DNA from: Thermoplasmata archaeon
GTDB taxonomy: Archaea > Thermoplasmatota > Thermoplasmata > Thermoplasmatales > Thermoplasmataceae
NCBI GenBank assembly: GCA_021801305.1
Contig: JAJYYD010000049.1
Coordinates: 1 to 21,514 of the forward strand
DNA: 21,514 bases
Direction: 5' to 3'
The notes beneath the pieces are model-generated. The model saw only the letters and a program-made list of their open reading frames with translations. It was not told the origin of the DNA and ran no database searches. Below, in pieces: positions 1-7,838 of the stretch (positions are counted from its first letter, which is position 1; every line of letters starts with the position of its first letter). Both the position numbers and the translations under genes were made by a program.

Positions 1-1
1 T

Positions 2-352
2 ACTGTAAAACTCATAGAGAAAACCAGGCCGGACATAATAAACATAACACGCTTTTCCCCGAGACCCTATACAGCCGATTTCAGCAGCAGAACCCCTGAG
101 ACAAATCTTGTGAAGGAATGGACCAAGGCTTATACGGAGATGCACAGGGAGATTCTTCAGGAAAAGCTTGCATCCATTGTTGGAAAAGTAGAACCGCTGA
201 TTATTACTGAAAAGGGAAAGAACAATACCCTGGTTGGCAGGGACCATGCATACAGGTCTGTTGTTGTGACAGGTGAACAGAAACTTTACGACAGGGTAAA
301 TGCAGAGATCGTGGACACCGGTTCCACCTACCTCATTGGCAAGGTTCTCTAG
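2..352 (+). CDS. tRNA N6-threonylcarbamoyladenosine (t6A) methylthiotransferase, e-MtaB/CDKAL1-like, 3' end (partial)
   Basis: The reading frame is open from the window edge, so only the last 116 residues are present. They begin with a segment containing INITRFSPRPYT (residues ~14-25). This matches the conserved NITRxSPRPGTxA block at the end of the radical SAM domain of MiaB-family methylthiotransferases. The C-terminal ~60 residues (including VGRDHAYRSVVV) look like the RNA-binding TRAM beta-barrel. The archaeal/eukaryotic branch (e-MtaB, CDKAL1) converts t6A37 to ms2t6A in tRNAs reading ANN codons, using two [4Fe-4S] clusters and SAM; the cluster cysteines lie outside the window. An internal GTG at 110 is not the start, because the conserved motif lies before it. 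The stop overlaps the end of the convergent dph2 gene by four bases. Confidence 0.85.
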   Translation, partial: TVKLIEKTRPDIINITRFSPRPYTADFSSRTPETNLVKEWTKAYTEMHREILQEKLASIVGKVEPLIITEKGKNNTLVGRDHAYRSVVVTGEQKLYDRVNAEIVDTGSTYLIGKVL

Positions 353-1380
353 GCCCTGATTTCATCTACTGCCACGATCTCGTCCATGACATACCTTCTG
401 GGAGGTTTCCTGGAAAACAGCATCTGGAACTCGGTCACGGTGAGTATTGGCATTGCAAATTTTTCAGCATCATCGATTGGTACCCTCGGGCAGCCCGTGA
501 ATACAACGGCATCGCACCTCATGTTTGAATAATCGGTCGGGTTGGCTTCATTCGCCGTCAGAATAACTGCCTCCCTGCCCATCTCCCTTATTCTTTCCAC
601 TATGACTCCGGCGACCTTTTCCCGGTACTGCCCGACTTTTGTATCCACGACCACACAGAATTTCTTTGCATCCAGCGCTCTTGAAATACTTGCGTATCTT
701 TTCCGTATGAACCTGTCTGTCTCCTCCTTTATGTTCTTCAATGACAGATCGTTCAGGTCCAGGATGAAAACATCAGTTTCAGTTGAAAGCTGGGCACCGA
801 TACCGTGGAACTTGCCTGTCGTAACTATGAGCAGGCAGTCCACGCTGTTCTGAATTGAATGCGCCGAACTGAAATTGCACCCCAGCACCTGTCCCGGATA
901 TTTCATTCTCTTGTCCGGAATACCGGTAACGGTGGTGAATCCAATTCTTTTCAGTACTGCATCGACCTCATGCATATGGTCAATGTACTGGACAGAACAC
1001 AGGAGACCTATTCTCCTGTACCCTCCAGCCTTGAGAGAATCAAACATGCTCTCCCGGAACTCTATTTTATGGCTGTCCCTGTATTCCAGGAAAAGAACCG
1101 GTTTTGGATATTTGATATTGGGTATTTCAGAATGGCCAAGCTGTACTATGGCGTCCACACCTGAATATACATCCCTGGAGCCAATATCACAGGCACCGTA
1201 GAATGATTCAGAAGATACAATTATATTGAAGCCTGAGGAGAGCCTGTTAAAGTACTCAAACACGTGCGGCTTAAGTCCGTCCGGAAGCTGGAGCAGTATT
1301 TTTTTCGCGCCCATTTCATTGAGTTTCACAATGGTTTCATCAAGGTCCAGAAGTTTCAATTTTAACTTTCCCATATCCAT
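349..1380 (-). CDS. dph2: 2-(3-amino-3-carboxypropyl)histidine synthase Dph2 (diphthamide biosynthesis)
   Basis: This is a full-length archaeal Dph2 of 343 aa. The enzyme is a homodimeric noncanonical radical SAM protein. It moves the 3-amino-3-carboxypropyl group of SAM onto a histidine of elongation factor 2, the first step of diphthamide formation. The three cysteines that ligate the [4Fe-4S] cluster are visible, one per repeat domain: C64 (YGACDIG), C168 (LGCNFSS) and C297 (FTGCPR). The order and spacing fit the family. The start reads MDMG, so an ATG two codons further in is an alternative. It lies 24 bases after the stop of hutI on the same strand and could be co-transcribed, although no SD sequence is evident. 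Its 3' end overlaps the convergent methylthiotransferase gene. Confidence 0.93.
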   Translation of the reverse strand: MDMGKLKLKLLDLDETIVKLNEMGAKKILLQLPDGLKPHVFEYFNRLSSGFNIIVSSESFYGACDIGSRDVYSGVDAIVQLGHSEIPNIKYPKPVLFLEYRDSHKIEFRESMFDSLKAGGYRRIGLLCSVQYIDHMHEVDAVLKRIGFTTVTGIPDKRMKYPGQVLGCNFSSAHSIQNSVDCLLIVTTGKFHGIGAQLSTETDVFILDLNDLSLKNIKEETDRFIRKRYASISRALDAKKFCVVVDTKVGQYREKVAGVIVERIREMGREAVILTANEANPTDYSNMRCDAVVFTGCPRVPIDDAEKFAMPILTVTEFQMLFSRKPPRRYVMDEIVAVDEIRA

Positions 1381-1404
1381 CAGAGGTATTAATCCATATT
1401 TGAT

Positions 1405-2661
1405 TCATGAGAGGAAAGATCCTTCATGGTATATTTCCTCGCCGCTTCTCAGGACAGTATTCACCATCCTTATTCCGTATTCATATGGGATTTTCCTGTA
1501 ACTGTCCACATTGAGAATGATTATGTCAGCATTCTTTCCTGGCTCAATTGAACCATACCTGTCCTCAATACCGCATGCAAAGGCTCCGTTTATTGTGGCC
1601 GCGTTTAGTGCCTCCTCTATGGACATCCTGCAGTATTTCACGGCAAGATGCATGGCGAAGAACAGGTTGCTGTTGTAGGATACCGGAGATGCGTCCGATG
1701 CAAGGGCAACGGGTATTCCCCTTCTTGTGAAAGCGCCTATATCCGGGTATTTCCCGTCCGCAACATTGAAAGCTGTCATGGGAAGGAATGTAGCAATTGT
1801 GCCCGATCGGGCTATTTTATCCATGCCCTTATGATCTGTTACGAGAAGATGATCAACCGTGAGGGGATGGTATTTTTCACACAGGTCAAGGCATCCAATG
1901 TCCGCAAACTCATCACTGTGAAGCTTGAGGCGCAGGCCGCTCGCTCTTGCAGCCTCTGCCATCTCCTCCGTAGACTTGACAGAAAAAGCGCCCCTGTCGC
2001 AGAAAACATCCACAAACTTTACCCTGTCTTTCATCCTGGGGAACATTGCTGAAATCACATAGTTGGAGTATTCGTATTCCCTCTGTCCCTGAGGGATTGC
2101 ATGCATCCCGAGGAACGTGGGGATGACATTCACTATCCCAGTATCTTTTATCCTGTGGATCACGTCCAGCATCTTTGTTTCCGTGGACAGATCAAGGCCA
2201 TAACCTGTCTTGATCTCCATGGATGTTGTGCCTGTTGAAACGCTCTCGTAAACCCTTTTCATGCTCTGGTTGAAAATCTCGTCCGCACTGGAGCTTCTTG
2301 TATCCCTGACTGTCCGGTATATCCCATTGCCGGAAGCAAGTATCTCCATGTACGCTTTCCCGGATATCTTCTGGTAGAATTCCTCTTCCCTTGTTCCTCC
2401 ATACACTATATGCGTATGTGAATCCACAAGTCCGGGCATTACAACATTGCCTTTGGCATCAATCACATGCACACTGTTGCCATTCCGGTATTTCTGTGCT
2501 TTTTCAGATGTCATTATTTCTCTTATGATACCATCCCTGACGAGAATTGAACTGTTTTCAAGCACCTTCATTCTCCTTATCTTTTCTGATTTCAGGGGTT
2601 CCCATCCCGCCCCTTCCATTGTCAGGATTTCAGATGCGTTTACAATGAGCGTGTCCCTCAT
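1405..2661 (-). CDS. hutI: Imidazolonepropionase HutI
   Basis: The 418-aa product matches imidazolonepropionase, a cytosolic metal-dependent amidohydrolase. It opens 4-imidazolone-5-propanoate to N-formimino-L-glutamate in histidine degradation. Visible features are the N-terminal beta-sandwich segment, the metal motif DSHTHIVYGG (H82, H84), a central histidine in FLGMHAIP (H187), KLHSDEF (H248, E251), VDHL (H271) and the late metal/catalytic aspartate in ALASDAS (D323). The C-terminal YGSIEPGKNADIII and YRKIPYEYG segments are typical of HutI. The length is normal. The ATG at 2661 has a TATA-like box about 26 bases upstream, which suggests a leaderless mRNA. The other hut enzymes (HutH, HutU, and a formiminoglutamate-processing enzyme) are not in the window. 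Confidence 0.93.
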   Translation of the reverse strand: MRDTLIVNASEILTMEGAGWEPLKSEKIRRMKVLENSSILVRDGIIREIMTSEKAQKYRNGNSVHVIDAKGNVVMPGLVDSHTHIVYGGTREEEFYQKISGKAYMEILASGNGIYRTVRDTRSSSADEIFNQSMKRVYESVSTGTTSMEIKTGYGLDLSTETKMLDVIHRIKDTGIVNVIPTFLGMHAIPQGQREYEYSNYVISAMFPRMKDRVKFVDVFCDRGAFSVKSTEEMAEAARASGLRLKLHSDEFADIGCLDLCEKYHPLTVDHLLVTDHKGMDKIARSGTIATFLPMTAFNVADGKYPDIGAFTRRGIPVALASDASPVSYNSNLFFAMHLAVKYCRMSIEEALNAATINGAFACGIEDRYGSIEPGKNADIIILNVDSYRKIPYEYGIRMVNTVLRSGEEIYHEGSFLS

Positions 2662-2682
2662 GCTTTAAATATGGGAATAAGG

Positions 2683-2690
2683 CATATAAT
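2683..2690 (-). promoter_or_regulatory. TATA-like box of hutI
   Basis: On the minus strand this reads ATTATATG, centred about 26 bases before the hutI ATG. The spacing would place transcription initiation at or next to the start codon (leaderless mRNA). A second AT-rich stretch (ATATTTAAA) sits only 3-10 bases before the ATG, too close to serve this gene. Confidence 0.45.
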
Positions 2691-2753
2691 TTCTTTCACC
2701 CCGTTTACAGAACTGAAAATAATATTATCAGGCAAAAAAAGAAATAACACTAT

Positions 2754-3482
2754 TCAAAGAATCATGATCCAGAATCCCAGCATGAGTGTTATTATGAAAC
2801 CACCTGTGATGGAGATCATGAACGGCGCCCTGTACTGCATGTATTTTTTCCCCCTGTATTCATGTACCGAGAATTTCCTGCTGTTTTTCTCATACATTTC
2901 AGGATCATACCGTAGTACAAAAAGTGAAGAATTCCCCGAACCCCTTCCTGTTTTCCTGTTCAGGTAGACCATGTATGGAACGAAAACTATGGAAAAGATG
3001 GCTACGTTTATCAGGAGAGCCATGGAAAATGGAACAAATGAAAGAATAACTTTCTGACCTGCTGTAACTGGGGTAAGCACCGGAATTGTTATGAATGAGA
3101 ATGACAGGGCAAGCAGGGCCTTGATGTCTCCAATTCCAAAAAACCTCTCCTGGAAACCCATGAGAAATATGACCGACATCACCAGAAGATCAAACCCGAA
3201 CAGGAATACACGGAAAGTCAGAAACAGGGAAACAACAAGGAATATCGCACCTGTTACCGGGTATATTACAAGGTTGGTATTCATGAACGAAGCTACAAAC
3301 ATAAGGATTCCAACCAGGTAAAACCAGTAAGGTGGATGAACAAAGAGGGCAAGGAAAACGATTCCTGCTGCAAAGAGAGGGATGAATAGATAAGAGCTGA
3401 CAGTGCGCCTCCTGACGTCGGTAACGGAACCTGCCAGAAGCACCACCATTCCAACCAGAATCAGGAGGATATATTGAAACAT
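2754..3482 (-). CDS. Archaeal prepilin/preflagellin peptidase (A24 aspartic protease)
   Basis: A very hydrophobic polytopic membrane protein of 242 aa. Its two motifs are those of A24 prepilin peptidases: an aspartate just after the first helix (VTDVRRRTV, D22 from the ATG) and GxGD in a later loop (FGIGDIKALLAL, D119). These enzymes cleave the signal peptides of archaellins and type IV pilin-like proteins at the inner face of the membrane. About six helices are visible, plus a charged soluble loop (residues ~180-215) before a last C-terminal helix. I chose the ATG at 3482 over the upstream TTG at 3494 because a TATA-like TATAATTA lies ~27 bases before 3482. No pilus or archaellum gene is adjacent. 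Confidence 0.85.
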   Translation of the reverse strand: MFQYILLILVGMVVLLAGSVTDVRRRTVSSYLFIPLFAAGIVFLALFVHPPYWFYLVGILMFVASFMNTNLVIYPVTGAIFLVVSLFLTFRVFLFGFDLLVMSVIFLMGFQERFFGIGDIKALLALSFSFITIPVLTPVTAGQKVILSFVPFSMALLINVAIFSIVFVPYMVYLNRKTGRGSGNSSLFVLRYDPEMYEKNSRKFSVHEYRGKKYMQYRAPFMISITGGFIITLMLGFWIMIL

Positions 3483-3506
3483 CTGTTCACTCAAACACGT
3501 ATTGTG

Positions 3507-3514
3507 TATAATTA
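3507..3514 (-). promoter_or_regulatory. TATA-like box of the prepilin peptidase gene
   Basis: The minus strand reads TAATTATA here, centred 27-28 bases upstream of the ATG at 3482. This supports that start over the TTG at 3494. The box lies in the short gap after the upstream gene and partly over that gene's stop region. Confidence 0.4.
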
Positions 3515-4390
3515 CTTTTCACCGTTAATCCTCCTGAATGCCTTGATCACAGCGGACATGTCAAGATTGCCATACCCTATTGAGGATGCCGATGCATACA
3601 TCTGTGACGTCAGGCCCCCAAGGGGCAGGGATATTCTTGAATCCCTTGCCAGATCCAGTGCATAGCTTATATCCTTGATCTCATGGTTCAGGAGGAATGT
3701 TGGAATGAAGTCCTCCTTCAGGAGCGGTTCACGCTTTATTCCCAGCACAGTTGACCCCGCAGAGCTGACGGAGAGGATGTCCATCACCTGTTCACGGTTC
3801 ATGCCAAGCCTGTCGCCGAATACAAGAGCTTCGCTCAGGGCTGCCAGGTTCTCCCCCAGAAGCAGGTTGTGAATGAGTTTCATTTTGAGGCCGTTCCCTC
3901 CCTCACCCATATAGAATATATTTTTGGAGAATGTTTCAAGGAAAGGTTTCACTGTATCGAATGCCTTCTTCTCTCCTCCAAACAGTGCAGTGAGTTCGCC
4001 TTTCTGGGCAAATGGAACACTGCCTATGACCGGGCAGTCAACATAAGTGCATGACTTTTCCATGACCTTTGCCCTGTTCTCGTTGGAGGCCTTCAGAGAA
4101 ATTGTGCTCATGTCCACTATGATTGTGCCGGGAATTATATGGCTGAGAAGCCCGTTCTTTCCGGATATTATCTCCTGTGAAGCCTGCGAATCGGTTACTA
4201 TGACAAATATTATGTTGCAGTTGGATGAAACCTGGAAGGGGTACTGGAAAACCTTCAGGCCAATGGCCGCGAATTCGTCGGCCTTCTGTCCAGTCCTGTT
4301 GTATATGCCGCTTACCTTGTATTTCTTCAGTATGTTGTAAAGGATGGGCCTTCCCATCTTGCCCACACCTATGAAACCTATATCTGACAT
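3512..4390 (-). CDS. NAD(P)-dependent beta-hydroxyacid dehydrogenase (HIBADH/GarR-like)
   Basis: The 292-aa product belongs to the 3-hydroxyisobutyrate/tartronate-semialdehyde/succinic-semialdehyde reductase family. A Rossmann N-terminus carries GVGKMG (8-13). The substrate-binding loop DCPVIGS is at 118-124. The helix with the catalytic lysine reads NGLKMKLIHN (K171, N175), followed by the all-helical C-terminal domain. The length is normal for the family (~290 aa). The substrate cannot be assigned; family members reduce semialdehydes or oxidise short beta-hydroxyacids in the cytosol. The start is set at the ATG at 4390, preceded by the SD-like GGAGAGGA. A longer frame from a TTG at 4411 overlaps the upstream metallo-hydrolase gene and would put the SD inside the coding region. 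It is probably translated as the second gene of that two-gene unit. Confidence 0.88.
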   Translation of the reverse strand: MSDIGFIGVGKMGRPILYNILKKYKVSGIYNRTGQKADEFAAIGLKVFQYPFQVSSNCNIIFVIVTDSQASQEIISGKNGLLSHIIPGTIIVDMSTISLKASNENRAKVMEKSCTYVDCPVIGSVPFAQKGELTALFGGEKKAFDTVKPFLETFSKNIFYMGEGGNGLKMKLIHNLLLGENLAALSEALVFGDRLGMNREQVMDILSVSSAGSTVLGIKREPLLKEDFIPTFLLNHEIKDISYALDLARDSRISLPLGGLTSQMYASASSIGYGNLDMSAVIKAFRRINGEK

Positions 4391-4407
4391 TATCTCCTCT
4401 CCAGGAT

Positions 4408-5169
4408 TCAAATTTCAAGAAAATATAAAGAGCTGCCGTTTTCCTGTGTGGCACATTCCAAACTCCTGTACAGTATCTGCTTATCTGCAAGCCTTGTCCT
4501 GGCCTTTTCCAGTGCCAGATCAGGCAGGTTGTTCTTCTGGCTAAGGTGCGTAAGAACAATTCTCGTATCCGGCTGGACAACCTTTTCAAGCACATCCGCA
4601 GTCTGATCGTTGGACAGGTGTCCAAACCTGCCTGAGATACGGTTTTTCAGTGATACCGGATAAGGGCCGTTCCTGAGCATTTCCTCATCGTGATTTGATT
4701 CCAGTGCAAGTATGTCTGAACCCTTTATGTATTCCAGGAGTTCAGGGGACACGACTCCCAGATCAGATACCACGCTTATTTTCATACGTGAGCTTTCAAC
4801 CACATATCCAACAGGATCGGAAGCGTCGTGGGAGACATTTATGGCCCTTATCCGGAAATTCCCGATTACAGTTTCACCGTTAATTCTGTAGAAATCCCTC
4901 AGGCCTGCCGCATATCCGGTCATTTCCCTTGTATAAATGTCGAAGTCCGGCTTTGTCTTTAGGTTTTTTACACCGCTGCAGTGATCCGAATGTTCATGTG
5001 ATATAAATAGCGACTTCTGGGATCTGGCTACCTTGAGTTCTTCAATCCTCCTGTTCAACCTCTTCCTTGATATCCCCATATCTATTATGAGAAGGTCTTC
5101 GCCGTCCCAGATCAGGCTGCAGTTGCCTGCACTTCCGCTTGCAACCATATTGAAGCCTATACCGTCCAT
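4408..5169 (-). CDS. Metallo-beta-lactamase-fold hydrolase, YycJ/WalJ-PhnP-like (COG1235 type)
   Basis: A 253-aa metallohydrolase opening with the family's signature strand and loop MVASGSAGNC (8-17). The HxHxDH metal motif is ISHEHSDH (H58, H60, D62, H63). Further ligand candidates are H114 (NVSHDAS), D136 (VVSDLG) and H208 (LTHLSQKNN), plus the diagnostic GHLSNDQTA near 183-191. GHLSN and HLSxxNN are typical of the YycJ group, putative nucleases or phosphodiesterases. The natural substrate is not deducible. The ATG at 5169 is preferred over a TTG at 5217, because the conserved fold starts immediately after it. The gene for the beta-hydroxyacid dehydrogenase follows at 17-18 bases with an SD, so the two are likely co-transcribed. 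Confidence 0.87.
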   Translation of the reverse strand: MDGIGFNMVASGSAGNCSLIWDGEDLLIIDMGISRKRLNRRIEELKVARSQKSLFISHEHSDHCSGVKNLKTKPDFDIYTREMTGYAAGLRDFYRINGETVIGNFRIRAINVSHDASDPVGYVVESSRMKISVVSDLGVVSPELLEYIKGSDILALESNHDEEMLRNGPYPVSLKNRISGRFGHLSNDQTADVLEKVVQPDTRIVLTHLSQKNNLPDLALEKARTRLADKQILYRSLECATQENGSSLYFLEI

Positions 5170-5248
5170 TGGAAACTGAATAAATATACAGGATATGATA
5201 CTTTCCAGATTTGACAACTTTTATTACTCCCTGCCTTATGGTATTAAA

Positions 5249-6139
5249 ATGAAAATTATACTGGTTGACAACAAGAGGGTAACCCCTGATATGGTACCAC
5301 TCATACGAACTGACCTTGCATGGGAACTCTTTCTCCCGGGGCACCCCGGGGATTTGCCCGAGGACCAGGGGAGAAGGTTCTATCCATTCGCAAACTGGCT
5401 ATGGGATGAGCTGGGAATGGTAGGCGGCTATCTCAATAAAAATGCCGGAAATTCAATTTTTATGGCAATTCCCGAACTTTCTCCGTCTGGAAAGGACTTC
5501 ATTGCCCGTATCTGCTCAATGTGGGCTGATGATATCTTCATTCATGGAAAAGAGGGACATAATTTGTGGGTTCCACCCCTTGTCAATGTATTCCATGAAA
5601 AGAGTATGGATAATGCCGAAAAAAGTATGGCAACAAAGGATGATGGAGGAAATGAGAGGTACTTCATGCCGCTTTTAGGCCCGTCCAGATCATTTTTCCG
5701 GCTTGAAAGGATCAGTCCTGGCAATTCTTCTGCAAGGCTTCACGGCCATTCTGTTGTTGATGAATACTACCTCCTGATGAAGGGAAAGGCAACATTGAAG
5801 ATTGGGACAAGAAGTGTTCATGTTGACCCTGGTACACTTGTCGGGAAACCTACCGGTCCTGATCTGAGCAGCCAGTTTATTGCAGACAGGGGTGAAGAGA
5901 TAGAGATCCTGGACATGGAGATATGGCCGGACAGATACTCCAATGCAAAGGATGTTGTTTTTTACCCTGAACATGGAGAACTTCTGATGAGAGGCACCGG
6001 ATGGAGGTCAATAACTCCATGGATCACCGCTATGGATACCATGGACTTCCGGGAAAATTATGACACCTCGTATAAGAGGAATGCGGATGGAACATGGTCC
6101 CCTGCAAAATTCCAGGGACATAAAGAAAGAAAAAAATAG
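5249..6139 (+). CDS. Cupin-domain protein with unrecognised N-terminal domain
   Basis: The 296-aa product has two parts. Residues ~160-230 form a cupin barrel with motif 1 HGHSVVDEYYLLMKGKA (H165, H167, E172, G179). The motif 2 region VDPGTLVGKPTGPDL has the expected turn but lacks the usual histidine, so metal binding by the standard 3-His/Glu set is doubtful. Residues 1-150 are rich in W, F and Y and are not recognisable to me. No signal peptide or membrane helix is seen. The ATG at 5249 has a TATA-like TTTTATTA about 27 bases upstream, so I prefer it to the upstream ATG at 5195, which would read through that promoter. It is divergent from the metallo-hydrolase gene. The function is unknown; cupins range from isomerases and dioxygenases to sugar-binding proteins. 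Confidence 0.75.
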   Translation: MKIILVDNKRVTPDMVPLIRTDLAWELFLPGHPGDLPEDQGRRFYPFANWLWDELGMVGGYLNKNAGNSIFMAIPELSPSGKDFIARICSMWADDIFIHGKEGHNLWVPPLVNVFHEKSMDNAEKSMATKDDGGNERYFMPLLGPSRSFFRLERISPGNSSARLHGHSVVDEYYLLMKGKATLKIGTRSVHVDPGTLVGKPTGPDLSSQFIADRGEEIEILDMEIWPDRYSNAKDVVFYPEHGELLMRGTGWRSITPWITAMDTMDFRENYDTSYKRNADGTWSPAKFQGHKERKK

Positions 6140-6146
6140 GGGAAGA

Positions 6147-6533
6147 TCACTGTGCAAGTGTGTTGAGCTGTGTCAAAAGCCCTTTCTCAATGTGGTCTGT
6201 CCATGCAATTTCCGGGATATCGATAACAATGAAGATTTCTGACAGCAGAATGACCTCTATTGCAGTTATAGCAAGATTTTTAACCAGTTTTCCTACACCC
6301 ACATGAACATTGATCTCATCATTTATGTTCTCAAATGAAAATGTAAGGGCCCTGTCCGCTGCAATAAGATCACGCAGGATACCGGGTTTCTGTGCCTGTA
6401 TTATTGCCTTGTCATCCTGTATATTGCTCTGGACTTTCCAGTTGTCGTTCTTCAGGTAGTCTGCAAAACTGTTTGCCAGATCTTTCAGGCTCTTGCTGCT
6501 TTTGATGACTCTGTTTTTCTTGAATACTTCCAT
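6147..6533 (-). CDS. Hypothetical protein with C-terminal hydrophobic segment
   Basis: A 128-aa protein I cannot assign to a family. The N-terminal ~80 residues are soluble with alternating polarity (KSLKDLANSFADYLKNDNW is amphipathic). They are followed by a strand-like section with GILRDLIAADRALTFSF and NVHVGVGKLVKNLA. Residues ~88-110 are strongly hydrophobic and could be one membrane helix or a buried core helix. The start is supported by a TATA-like TTAAATAATA 18-27 bases upstream of the ATG at 6533, consistent with a leaderless transcript. Its stop is only a few bases from the convergent cupin gene. Good codon structure over the whole length makes it a likely real gene. Confidence 0.65.
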   Translation of the reverse strand: MEVFKKNRVIKSSKSLKDLANSFADYLKNDNWKVQSNIQDDKAIIQAQKPGILRDLIAADRALTFSFENINDEINVHVGVGKLVKNLAITAIEVILLSEIFIVIDIPEIAWTDHIEKGLLTQLNTLAQ

Positions 6534-6680
6534 AATTTGTCATGGAAAGATATTATTTAATGATGATGATTATTTTTTAGGGCGTATTTTGAGACAACAG
6601 ATGCAACACTGATTTTTACAGAGGATCAGGTAAAACTAATATTCAAGACTTGCATAGATGTATTCTGGGAGGCGTGCTCC

Positions 6681-6821
6681 ATGAGAGAATTAACCAGGAA
6701 GGAGGTAAAACAGATCAGGAAACTCCTGAAAAAGGGTGTTGATGTTCCAGAAATATGCGATCAGTTCAAGATTCCTCCGGCTGAATGGAGAGAGGTAGTT
6801 GTGAAGAACGACCTGTTCTGA
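6681..6821 (+). CDS. Possible 46-aa basic helical protein
   Basis: A short open frame of 46 codons begins with ATG at 6681 and ends with TGA at 6819. A good SD-like GGGAGG lies at 6667-6672, eight bases before the ATG. The product is rich in K, R and E (RELTRKEVKQIRKLLKKGVD, then PEICDQFKIPPAEWREV). It looks like two or three helices with a helix-turn-helix flavour: the segment VDVPEICDQFKIPPAEW resembles the turn of small DNA-binding domains. The same frame is open back to 6570 but has no ATG, GTG or TTG there. No family is recognised. It lies between two minus-strand genes and would be a lone plus-strand gene. Confidence 0.4.
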   Translation: MRELTRKEVKQIRKLLKKGVDVPEICDQFKIPPAEWREVVVKNDLF

Positions 6822-6837
6822 GTGTTTGCATCTCCGT

Positions 6838-7806
6838 TCAATGAATCAACCCGTTAATAAGTTCCGGCAGCGATTCCTCGTAGAAATAATCAATACCGAA
6901 ATGGCCAGCGTCGTACTCCATGAATTGATGATCTACGCCATTGTCGTGCAGGATATTGCTCAGGCCCCGCATTCCAATGTTGATGGAGAATTCGTCTCTT
7001 GATCCGGTCTGCAGTATTATCTTCATTTTTTTAAGATCCTTGATGTGACTCCTTGCGTTCTGCAGTGGATCAAGCTTTTTCCATTTTTTCCAGACATCTT
7101 CCTTCAGTTCTCCTGTATGCATATCAAAGGGCAGTTCTATACCCATTTCTCCACTTCTGTCCGGAGAATAAAATGCTGACATGGCTATGACACCGTTGAC
7201 ATTGAGATCACTGTTTGTATGAAAATCAGAAGTCCTGAATTTTTTCATGAACTCTGTCAGCCCTGTTTTGCCAAGTGTGTCTATTGCCTGGGGAAAGTCC
7301 CTCATGTAACAGTACTCGAATCCTGCATCGCCTGATACGTCTATGAAACCCCTGAAGAGTTCCGGATTATTTATTGAAAGATTGTATGAACCGAAACCAC
7401 CGGACGACTTCCCGAATAAACCAATCCTCCTTTTTCCATACTTATTTTTTATGAAGTCCACAACATCATGTGTTATGAAGTCCTCATACATTCCGACAGC
7501 ACTGGAATTCATGTACTGGTTCCCGCCAAAGGAGGTCATTGTATCAGGAAGAATTATGACGAATGAATCAACATTTCCTGTTGATGTTATTTTCTCTAGA
7601 GTTGACCTGAAGTCTATGGATGTGAAACTTCGGTTAAGGAACGAAAATGACGTACCATAAAATCCTGCCAGTCCAATGATCACGGGAGTTTCCTCGTGAG
7701 CGTTATATTCGATCGAGGTTATCGCCCTTTCAACAGGGTCTCCCGGAACGTTTCCCTCAAGTGCCTTTGATATTATACTTTCTTCACTTATTTTCAGCTT
7801 GCCCAT
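6838..7806 (-). CDS. Alpha/beta-hydrolase serine esterase, esterase-D-like
   Basis: A 322-aa alpha/beta hydrolase with the nucleophile elbow GKSSGG (132-137, S134 as nucleophile) after a strand RRIGLF. The likely acid is D271 (QTGSRDEF) and the histidine is H302 (DAGHFG). The pattern (PDTMTSFGGNQYMNSS before the elbow, then GFGSYNLSINNPELFRGFIDVSGD after it) fits the esterase D / S-formylglutathione hydrolase / putative-esterase group of carboxylesterases. The substrate is not deducible. No signal peptide is seen, so it is probably cytosolic. The ATG at 7806 lies 32 bases after the HAD gene on the same strand. Transcription may continue from there, although an A-rich element precedes it. Confidence 0.8.
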   Translation of the reverse strand: MGKLKISEESIISKALEGNVPGDPVERAITSIEYNAHEETPVIIGLAGFYGTSFSFLNRSFTSIDFRSTLEKITSTGNVDSFVIILPDTMTSFGGNQYMNSSAVGMYEDFITHDVVDFIKNKYGKRRIGLFGKSSGGFGSYNLSINNPELFRGFIDVSGDAGFEYCYMRDFPQAIDTLGKTGLTEFMKKFRTSDFHTNSDLNVNGVIAMSAFYSPDRSGEMGIELPFDMHTGELKEDVWKKWKKLDPLQNARSHIKDLKKMKIILQTGSRDEFSINIGMRGLSNILHDNGVDHQFMEYDAGHFGIDYFYEESLPELINGLIH

Positions 7807-7838
7807 ATACCACTGATGCAGTTCTTTCCTAATCTTTT

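Noticed and set aside
1648..2052. A 134-codon plus-strand frame within hutI
   Set aside because: It lies wholly antisense to a confidently identified gene, has Cys/Arg-rich shadow composition, and has no promoter.
349..2661. A functional link between HutI (histidine breakdown) and Dph2 (histidine modification)
   Set aside because: The 24-base spacing may mean co-transcription, but the shared word histidine is not evidence of a common pathway.
3487..3504. ACAC...GTGT inverted repeat before the prepilin peptidase gene
   Set aside because: Four-base arms are too short to separate from chance.
4038..4625. A 195-codon open frame on the minus strand spanning the dehydrogenase/metallo-hydrolase junction
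   Set aside because: It is an out-of-frame shadow of two well-supported genes, with low-complexity composition and no family features.
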